Source: Parapedobacter sp964613725
Lineage (GTDB): Bacteria > Bacteroidota > Bacteroidia > Sphingobacteriales > Sphingobacteriaceae
Assembly: GCA_964613725.1 (NCBI GenBank)
Contig: CAZTJY010000072.1
Span: 1 to 20,385 of the forward strand
Reading direction: 5' to 3'
DNA: 20,385 nt
A model generated the notes under the pieces. That model worked only from the letters and a program-made list of their open reading frames with translations, ran no database searches and was not told where the DNA came from. The translations under genes were made by a program, and so were the position numbers. Of this stretch, positions 15,382-20,385 are shown piece after piece (position 1 is the stretch's first letter; each line of letters starts with the position of its first letter).

Positions 15382-16848
15382 ATGGGAAAACCAACGGGAT
15401 TTAAGGAGTTTGAACGGGTGCTTCCAAAGAAGGAGGCTGTCGCCGACCGTAAAAAAACATATCGTGAATTTGTACATGCTTACAGCGATGAAGAGCTGAA
15501 CAAGCAAGCCGCCCGATGCATGAACTGCGGCATACCATTCTGCCATTCGGGCTGCCCCTTGGGCAATGTGATCCCCGAATTTAACGATGCGGTGTATGAC
15601 GGGCGGTGGGAAGATGCTTACAAGATATTGACATCGACCAATAATTTCCCGGAATTTACCGGACGGATATGCCCGGCCCCCTGCGAGTCAGCCTGCGTAT
15701 TGGGCATCAACCGCCCACCTGTAGCCATCGAAGAGATTGAAAAGCACATCATCGAAATAGCCTTCAAGCGCGAATTCATCAAAGCACGGCCGGTACACCT
15801 GAAGACCGGAAAACGTGTGGCCGTGGTAGGCAGTGGCCCGGCGGGACTTGCTGCCGCAGCGCAGCTAATCAAGGCGGGACATGAGGTAACGGTATATGAA
15901 CGCGATGATAAACCGGGCGGATTGCTCCGTTACGGCATCCCCGATTTCAAGCTCGATAAATGGGTCATTGATCGGCGGATAAAATTGATGGAAGAGGAGG
16001 GTGTGCTTTTCCGCTGTAATGCCGAAGTGGGCAATAATGTCCCGGCTTCCGAGCTCCAAGCCTACGATGCCGTGGTACTAGCTGGCGGCTCCACCATTCC
16101 CCGGGATTTGAATGTGCCGGGAAGGGCGTTCAATGGCGTGCATTTTGCGATGGAATTCCTAAAACAGCAGAACAAGCGGGTGGGCAACTCCCCGTTTACC
16201 GAAGTGGATATCCTAGCGACCGGCAAAAACGTCCTCGTCATTGGCGGGGGTGACACCGGGTCCGATTGTGTGGGCACATCAAATCGGCAAGGGGCCAAAT
16301 CGGTAACCCAATTTGAGCTGATGCCACAGCCACCTAAGGAACGTACCGCCGCCATGCCATGGCCCAACTACCCCATGCTGCTGAAAACCACCACCTCGCA
16401 CGAGGAGGGTTGTGAGCGCGAATGGGGCGTTGGCACCAAGGAGTTCGTGGCGGATGAAAGCGGCAATCTCAAAGGTGTCCGCATTGTGGACCTCAAGTGG
16501 GAGCGCGATGATTTGGGACGGCCGGTTAAATTCGCTGAAATCGAAGGATCTGAACGGGAAATGCCCTGCGAGCTGGTATTGCTGGCCATGGGGTTCCTAC
16601 ACCCGCAACACGAGGGTTTGCTCCAGCAACTGGGTGTGGAACTTGACGGTCGTGGCAATGTACAAGCGGCTGAAGGCGCTTATCAGACATCTGCCAGTAG
16701 GGTTTTCGTAGCCGGTGACATGCGTAGAGGCCAATCGCTCGTGGTTTGGGCCATCTCCGAAGGGCGCGAATGTGCCCGCAAGGTAGATGAATATTTAATG
16801 GGTTATTCTGAACTGGAGAGCAAAGATACGGTGTTCGACTACGCTTAG
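15382..16848 (+). CDS. gltD: glutamate synthase (NADPH) small subunit
   Basis: A 488-residue flavoprotein partner of GltB that takes electrons from NADPH through FAD and 4Fe-4S clusters to the large subunit. The N-terminal cluster cysteines are C46, C49, C54 and C58 ('RCMNCGIPFCHSGCPLG') plus C97, C101 and C105 ('GRICPAPCESACVLG'). The FAD-binding Rossmann motif is 'VAVVGSGPAGLAAAA' (146-160), the NADPH-binding one is 'VLVIGGGDTGSDCVG' (284-298), and the C-terminal 'FVAGDMRRGQSLVVWAI' completes the FAD site. All parts are intact. It is 12 bases after gltB and surely co-transcribed. Its TAG overlaps the stop of the convergent transporter gene by 4 bases (TTAG, 16845-16848). Confidence 0.98.
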   Translation: MGKPTGFKEFERVLPKKEAVADRKKTYREFVHAYSDEELNKQAARCMNCGIPFCHSGCPLGNVIPEFNDAVYDGRWEDAYKILTSTNNFPEFTGRICPAPCESACVLGINRPPVAIEEIEKHIIEIAFKREFIKARPVHLKTGKRVAVVGSGPAGLAAAAQLIKAGHEVTVYERDDKPGGLLRYGIPDFKLDKWVIDRRIKLMEEEGVLFRCNAEVGNNVPASELQAYDAVVLAGGSTIPRDLNVPGRAFNGVHFAMEFLKQQNKRVGNSPFTEVDILATGKNVLVIGGGDTGSDCVGTSNRQGAKSVTQFELMPQPPKERTAAMPWPNYPMLLKTTTSHEEGCEREWGVGTKEFVADESGNLKGVRIVDLKWERDDLGRPVKFAEIEGSEREMPCELVLLAMGFLHPQHEGLLQQLGVELDGRGNVQAAEGAYQTSASRVFVAGDMRRGQSLVVWAISEGRECARKVDEYLMGYSELESKDTVFDYA

Positions 16849-17744
16849 GCGACGACTTTCTGCCGCTTTTTGGCAAGCCGGAATTTCAATATCGGGTACA
16901 GGAAAACCGCACCAAAAATAATAAGAGCGCCGGCATAAAAGCCGGCGCTCATTATTTCGCGTTGACCAAAAAACAGCCATGCCAGCAGAATACCATATAT
17001 AGGTTCCAAATTACTAGCAAGTGCCACTCGGTATGCACGGATTTGTTTCATCACCGAAATGGCCGCGACGTGCGCCCCGGCTGTGCATACAGTACCCAAA
17101 ATGACCAGGTAACCGACGTCGCGCCCGCCAATCCACGTGTCATGGCTAAACCTACCCATAACCAGCATAAACGTGGACACCCATATCCATGCGCCCGCCA
17201 TTTCGTAAAAACTGATAACGGTTGCCCCGTTTTGCTTGACTAACACGGAATTGATGGTTCCAAAGAATGCGGCTGCCAAGGCAGCCAACAACCCTAATAA
17301 GATTCCATGAATGTACTCACTTTCGAACCTGAAGATAATACAAATACCAGCAATGATAAGTAAGCCGACCAACACCTCGATTTTAGACGTGCAACGGTGG
17401 TAAAATAGCGGCTCGATAAACGCCGTAAACAACGTCGTAGATGAAAGGCACACCAATGTGACCGACACGGTCGAAACCTTTATGGATTCAAAAAAAAGCA
17501 CCCAGTGCAGCCCAACAAGCCCCCCAGTAAGGAAGAATTGGATAAATTGTTTGGAGCTGACGACGAATGACTGCCTTTTGAACCAAAAATAGCCGGCCAA
17601 CGACAATGCTGCAATAAGCACTCGCCACCAAACCAACGCTACGGCGGAAATGGATATCAGGTTGCCCAAAATCCCCGTAAAGCCCCAAACGACCACGGTG
17701 AGGTGCAGTATTAGTAGATTTCGATTGGGTGCGTTATCTTCCAC
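16845..17744 (-). CDS. EamA/DMT-family transporter
   Basis: A 299-residue integral membrane protein with about ten hydrophobic helices arranged as two EamA repeats (roughly 10-140 and 150-285). Family marks are 'LHLTVVVWGFTGILGNLI' near the N-terminus, 'VALVWWRVLIAALSL', 'SNLEPIYGILLAWLFFG' and 'AGALIIFGAVFL' near the end. Members export amino acids, metabolites or drugs; the substrate cannot be read here. The start is GTG at 17744: the next upstream in-frame stop (TAG) is five codons earlier, with no ATG between. It lies 27 bases after the LptF/LptG-type permease on the same strand and is probably the last gene of the tgt operon. A perfect hairpin lies inside its 3' part. Confidence 0.9.
   Translation of the reverse strand: MEDNAPNRNLLILHLTVVVWGFTGILGNLISISAVALVWWRVLIAALSLAGYFWFKRQSFVVSSKQFIQFFLTGGLVGLHWVLFFESIKVSTVSVTLVCLSSTTLFTAFIEPLFYHRCTSKIEVLVGLLIIAGICIIFRFESEYIHGILLGLLAALAAAFFGTINSVLVKQNGATVISFYEMAGAWIWVSTFMLVMGRFSHDTWIGGRDVGYLVILGTVCTAGAHVAAISVMKQIRAYRVALASNLEPIYGILLAWLFFGQREIMSAGFYAGALIIFGAVFLYPILKFRLAKKRQKVVA
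16925..16950. repeat. perfect 10-bp hairpin inside the 3' end of the EamA gene, possible bidirectional terminator
   Basis: GAGCGCCGGC (16925-16934) and GCCGGCGCTC (16941-16950) pair perfectly around a 6-base ATAAAA loop. On the plus strand it is followed by ATTATTT, about 76 bases after the gltD stop; on the minus strand by TTATTATTTTT. It encodes the 'SAGFYAGA' stretch of the transporter, so protein constraint and GC-rich codons could explain it. It is nonetheless well placed to end gltBD transcripts, since no intergenic space exists. Confidence 0.45.
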
Positions 17745-17771
17745 GGAGATATAAAAAAACTACCGCAAAAA

Positions 17772-18872
17772 TTATTTCGGTGCCTTATGCAATAGGTAAA
17801 CAGCCAGTATACCAAAGATTATATTGGGGATGAATACGGCGACAAGCGGCGCAAGCCCGCCTTTGAGTGAAAACATCGTGGCAAACTGGATGAATACAAT
17901 GTACGTGAAGCTCAGGGCAATGCCTATTCCCAAACTCAGTCCGATCCCTCCCCGGACTTTCTTCGATGCAAGCGCTACCCCCATGATGGTAAGCACATAA
18001 GCCGCCAACGGCGTGACGAACCGTTTATACTTCTCCAACAGCAAGTCCGTCATCATTCCGGTGCCTCTAATTTCTTCCTTTTCGATACGGGCATTCAACT
18101 CGTTCATATTCATCGCCGTAAAAATATTGTCATAGACTTCAAAATCACGCGGCGTCATATCCAGCACCGTATCCATACTGGAGCCTTTGATCATCTCCTC
18201 CTTCAGCGAGTCGATGATCCGGATGGTATAATTTTCGATACGCCAATTATTCTTTACGGAATCCCAAGTAATGCGATCTGCCATGAGTTTCTCAGTCAAC
18301 TCGCCCTGGTCGAATTTTTCGAGCGTGAAGTGATAACCCACTTTGCGGTTATTATCGAAATTATCGATGTAGACATAACTATTGTCATCGATTTGCATGT
18401 GGGTGGAACTCTTGCTGTTGTTCGTCACGGGCTTCACATATACCCGTTCAAATCCAACTTTCAGTTTATTGGTGCGCGGTATGATATAGACGCTGAAAAC
18501 AAAATTCAGCACGAAGATAACAGAGGCTGCCACCATATATGGCCGAATGAAGCGGTTGAAACTCATTCCACCACTCAAAATAGGTACAATTTCCGTTTGG
18601 TCGGCCATTTTCGCCGTAAAGAAAATAACGGCAATGAAATTGATCAACGGCGAAAGCATATTAAGGTAAAACGGCACGAATCCGGCGTAATATTCAAATA
18701 CGATTTTCGAAAGTGGCGCATCATGCTTCATGAAATCATCCAACCGCTCAGAGACATCGAAGACCACGGCTACCACGGTAAAAATAGCCATGGTAAACAG
18801 AAACGTACTGAGGTACTTACCGATGATGTACCGGTCTATGGTATTCAAATAGGATATGCGCAATCCCTTCAT
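17772..18872 (-). CDS. LptF/LptG (YjgP/YjgQ) family permease
   Basis: A 366-residue inner-membrane permease of the LPS exporter family. In the LptB2FG complex such subunits extract LPS from the inner membrane and pass it to the periplasmic bridge. Three N-terminal helices (about 20-42, 60-85, 108-130), a periplasmic beta-jellyroll-like domain (about 130-285) and three C-terminal helices (about 287-305, 313-333, 337-360) give the standard layout. Typical pieces are 'IDRYIIGKYLSTFLFTM' and 'PLINFIAVIFFTAKM'. Its ATG overlaps the tgt stop as ATGA (18869-18872), so translation is coupled. Whether it is LptF or LptG cannot be decided from this sequence alone, and a second partner is not in the window. 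Confidence 0.92.
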   Translation of the reverse strand: MKGLRISYLNTIDRYIIGKYLSTFLFTMAIFTVVAVVFDVSERLDDFMKHDAPLSKIVFEYYAGFVPFYLNMLSPLINFIAVIFFTAKMADQTEIVPILSGGMSFNRFIRPYMVAASVIFVLNFVFSVYIIPRTNKLKVGFERVYVKPVTNNSKSSTHMQIDDNSYVYIDNFDNNRKVGYHFTLEKFDQGELTEKLMADRITWDSVKNNWRIENYTIRIIDSLKEEMIKGSSMDTVLDMTPRDFEVYDNIFTAMNMNELNARIEKEEIRGTGMMTDLLLEKYKRFVTPLAAYVLTIMGVALASKKVRGGIGLSLGIGIALSFTYIVFIQFATMFSLKGGLAPLVAVFIPNIIFGILAVYLLHKAPK

Positions 18873-19999
18873 AGCTTTTCTCCCAATTGCGTGACCATCT
18901 TATTCTTCCATTCACGGAAGTCCCCTGCCAGGATATGCATACGCGCCTCACGGACCAACCATAGGTAAAAATGGAGGTTATGCAGCGATGCGATCTGCGC
19001 TCCCAGAATTTCCTGCGAACGGATGAGGTGCCGGAGGTATGCCTTAGAGTACACGCGATCTACCAACAGGTCACTTTCCGCATCTATCGGCGTGAAATCG
19101 GCCTCCCATTTCTTGTTCTTGATATTGATGATGCCGCTTTTTGTAAATAGCATGCCATTTCGTGCATTCCGCGTAGGCATCACACAGTCGAACATATCGA
19201 TACCCAGCGCAATGTTTTCAAGGATATTGATAGGCGTACCTACCCCCATTAGGTAACGGGGCTTTTCAACAGGAAGTATATCACAGACCACTTCGGTCAT
19301 GGCATACATCTCTTCGGCGGGCTCGCCTACGGACAGGCCACCAATCGCATTGCCGTCACGTTCGAAGCCGGCAATGGTCTCGGCCGATTTTTTTCGCAGG
19401 TCGTGATATACCGATCCCTGCACAATGGGAAACAACGTCTGCTCATAACCGTATAATGGGGCGGTTGCATCAAAACGGTCGCAGCAGCGTTTCAACCAGC
19501 GGTGTGTCATATCCACCGAATGCCTTGCGTAGTGGTAATCGCACGGGTAAGGTGTACATTCATCAAATGCCATGATGATATCGGCACCGATAACACGCTG
19601 GGTATCCATCACGTTTTCGGGCGTAAATAGGTGTTTGGACCCATCGATATGCGAGCGGAACGTAACGCCTTCTTCTTTGATTTTACGTACTTCTGTCAGC
19701 GAATACACTTGATAGCCGCCGCTATCGGTCAGTATAGGCCCAGACCAACCATTGAACCGATGAATGCCACCCGCGCCGTGCAATACATCCAGCCCGGGAC
19801 GCAGGTAGAGGTGGTAAGTGTTGCCCAGGATGATTTGGGCTTTTACGGCATCGGCCAGCTCATGCTGGTGCACGGCTTTTACTGTGCCCGCGGTCCCAAC
19901 CGGCATAAATATAGGGGTTTCGATGGTTCCATGTGCGGTTTCCATGAGACCGGCACGCGCCTTGGATTGGCGATCTGTCGCCTGAAGGGTGAATTTCAT
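18869..19999 (-). CDS. tgt: queuine tRNA-ribosyltransferase (tRNA-guanine transglycosylase)
   Basis: A 376-residue enzyme that swaps guanine-34 for preQ1 in tRNAs with GUN anticodons, on the way to queuosine. Catalytic aspartates are D92 ('ILTDSGGYQV') and the nucleophile D271 ('MFDCVMPTRNARNG'); substrate-binding 'GLSVGEP' (221-227) and 'YLMGVGTP' are also present. I chose the ATG at 19999 (MKFTLQATDRQ), which gives the standard length. A longer frame from 20029 adds MGCFCYFCAE but would contain the promoter-like TATTTTTG. The zinc site is unusual: the three cysteines of E. coli Tgt align with Ser309, Leu311 and Asp314, while His340 is kept. From memory this loss is shared by other Bacteroidota Tgt proteins. 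It is the first gene of a unit with the permease and transporter. Confidence 0.95.
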   Translation of the reverse strand: MKFTLQATDRQSKARAGLMETAHGTIETPIFMPVGTAGTVKAVHQHELADAVKAQIILGNTYHLYLRPGLDVLHGAGGIHRFNGWSGPILTDSGGYQVYSLTEVRKIKEEGVTFRSHIDGSKHLFTPENVMDTQRVIGADIIMAFDECTPYPCDYHYARHSVDMTHRWLKRCCDRFDATAPLYGYEQTLFPIVQGSVYHDLRKKSAETIAGFERDGNAIGGLSVGEPAEEMYAMTEVVCDILPVEKPRYLMGVGTPINILENIALGIDMFDCVMPTRNARNGMLFTKSGIINIKNKKWEADFTPIDAESDLLVDRVYSKAYLRHLIRSQEILGAQIASLHNLHFYLWLVREARMHILAGDFREWKNKMVTQLGEKL

Positions 20000-20006
20000 T
20001 TCCGCA

Positions 20007-20014
20007 CAAAAATA
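20007..20014 (-). promoter_or_regulatory. candidate -7 promoter element for tgt
   Basis: On the minus strand this reads TATTTTTG, a perfect TAnnTTTG match ending 7 bases before the chosen tgt ATG at 19999. It lies inside the longer alternative frame, which argues against the longer start. No standard TTTG -33 box is visible. Confidence 0.48.
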
Positions 20015-20032
20015 GCAAAAACAACCCATAGC

Positions 20033-20046
20033 CGCAGGAAGCTGCG
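20033..20046. repeat. small inverted repeat midway between divergent tgt and glycosyltransferase promoters
   Basis: CGCAG and CTGCG are exact reverse complements around a GAAG spacer. The site is 18 bases from the tgt -7 element and 22 bases from the glycosyltransferase -7 element, close to where both -33 regions would be. It could be an operator or chance. Confidence 0.3.
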
Positions 20047-20068
20047 TATGATTTTAAATTTAACGTGT

Positions 20069-20076
20069 TATCTTTG
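20069..20076 (+). promoter_or_regulatory. candidate -7 promoter element for the glycosyltransferase gene
   Basis: TATCTTTG matches TAnnTTTG at all fixed positions and ends 9 bases before the ATG at 20086. With the tgt element it forms a divergent promoter pair within 86 bases of intergenic DNA. Confidence 0.5.
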
Positions 20077-20085
20077 GCAACAGAT

Positions 20086-20385
20086 ATGGATATACTCAAC
20101 CAGTTTACCGAAACACCTTTCTTCCTATTGCTGGGGGTATGTGGGTTACTCTTAGTTTTCCAACTGTATTTTTTACTTTTCGTCTACAGCCGACTGGCAT
20201 TCTACAAGAAATCCCAAGCAAAAGCCCGGGGGGAACAGCCGCCATTATCCGTTATCATCTGTGCACGTAATGAAGAGGAGAACCTACGGCAAAATTTGCC
20301 AAAAATCCTTAACCAGCATTATCACCAATTGGAAGTCATACTGGTCAATGATTTCTCAGAAGACGAAACGAAGTGGTTACTGAAA
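20086..20385 (+). CDS. family 2 glycosyltransferase, N-terminal part (3' end outside window)
   Basis: The first 100 residues of a membrane-associated glycosyltransferase; the frame is open to the window edge. One hydrophobic helix (about residues 11-35, rich in Leu, Phe and Val) anchors the N-terminus. The start of a GT-A fold follows: 'PPLSVIICARNEEENL' (52-67) is the nucleotide-sugar-binding first strand, and 'LEVILVNDFSEDET' (82-95) contains the family Asp region. Such proteins transfer sugars to lipids, polysaccharides or cell-surface molecules; acceptor and donor are unknown. The ATG at 20086 is supported by the TATCTTTG element just upstream. It is transcribed divergently from tgt. Confidence 0.88.
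   Translation, partial: MDILNQFTETPFFLLLGVCGLLLVFQLYFLLFVYSRLAFYKKSQAKARGEQPPLSVIICARNEEENLRQNLPKILNQHYHQLEVILVNDFSEDETKWLLK

Noticed and set aside
18330..18968. 212-codon plus-strand ORF opposite the LptF/LptG-type gene and the end of tgt
   Set aside because: It is fully antisense to well-supported conserved genes and has no domain-like sequence or promoter; it is a shadow frame.
20000..20029. Longer Tgt N-terminus starting at 20029 (MGCFCYFCAE extension)
   Set aside because: The family starts at MKFTLQATD, and the extension spans a perfect promoter-like TATTTTTG, so the start at 19999 is preferred.
19631..20155. 174-codon plus-strand ORF running through the tgt 5' end into the glycosyltransferase start
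   Set aside because: It overlaps two supported genes and both promoter elements; its sequence is low in domain-like features.
1..20385. Mobile elements, CRISPR, toxin-antitoxin or defence genes, tRNA or rRNA
   Set aside because: None found: genes are tightly packed housekeeping genes, with no transposase or integrase motifs, direct-repeat arrays or tRNA-like cloverleafs noticed by eye.

Overview
This 20.4 kb window is typical chromosomal DNA of a Bacteroidota bacterium. The features pointing there are the best matches to the phylum's promoter element (TAnnTTTG close to start codons), the absence of Shine-Dalgarno sequences, the OprO/P-like porin, the small S4 protein, and Tgt followed directly by an LptF/LptG permease. 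Moderately high GC and gene style suggest Sphingobacteriaceae (a Parapedobacter-like genome), but that placement is inference. I saw no phage, transposon, CRISPR array, tRNA or rRNA. A run of ten Ns (10777-10786) marks an assembly gap.

Layout: (1) 1-3331, plus strand: the 3' end of dnaE (replicative polymerase), trxA with a strong intrinsic terminator, and rpoN (sigma-54). (2) 3383-6382, plus strand: a beta-propeller lipoprotein of unknown function, then aguB and aguA, the two steps that convert agmatine to putrescine. (3) 6429-8789, plus strand: an OprO/P-like porin directly followed by lpxB (lipid A synthesis). (4) 8786-10502, minus strand: a tight three-gene operon of an S4 RNA-binding protein, a small lipoprotein and aroB (shikimate pathway). 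(5) 10503-10854: an AT-rich intergenic region with several inverted repeats and the assembly gap. (6) 10855-16848, plus strand: gltB and gltD, the two subunits of NADPH glutamate synthase. (7) 16845-19999, minus strand: tgt, an LptF/LptG-family permease and an EamA-family transporter. (8) 20086 to the end: the start of a divergent family 2 glycosyltransferase.

Functionally this is core metabolism and envelope building: DNA replication, redox, nitrogen assimilation, polyamine and chorismate synthesis, lipid A and LPS transport, and tRNA queuosine. No new multi-gene system is evident. The points most worth a second look are structural. Two convergent gene pairs overlap at their stop codons by the same TTAG, one of them with a perfect hairpin just inside the opposing gene. 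TAnnTTTG elements lie only 4-9 bases before several start codons, implying almost leaderless mRNAs. The Tgt has lost all three zinc-binding cysteines. A cluster of palindromes lies upstream of gltB beside the assembly gap, and a small uncharacterised lipoprotein is translationally tied to the S4/aroB operon.
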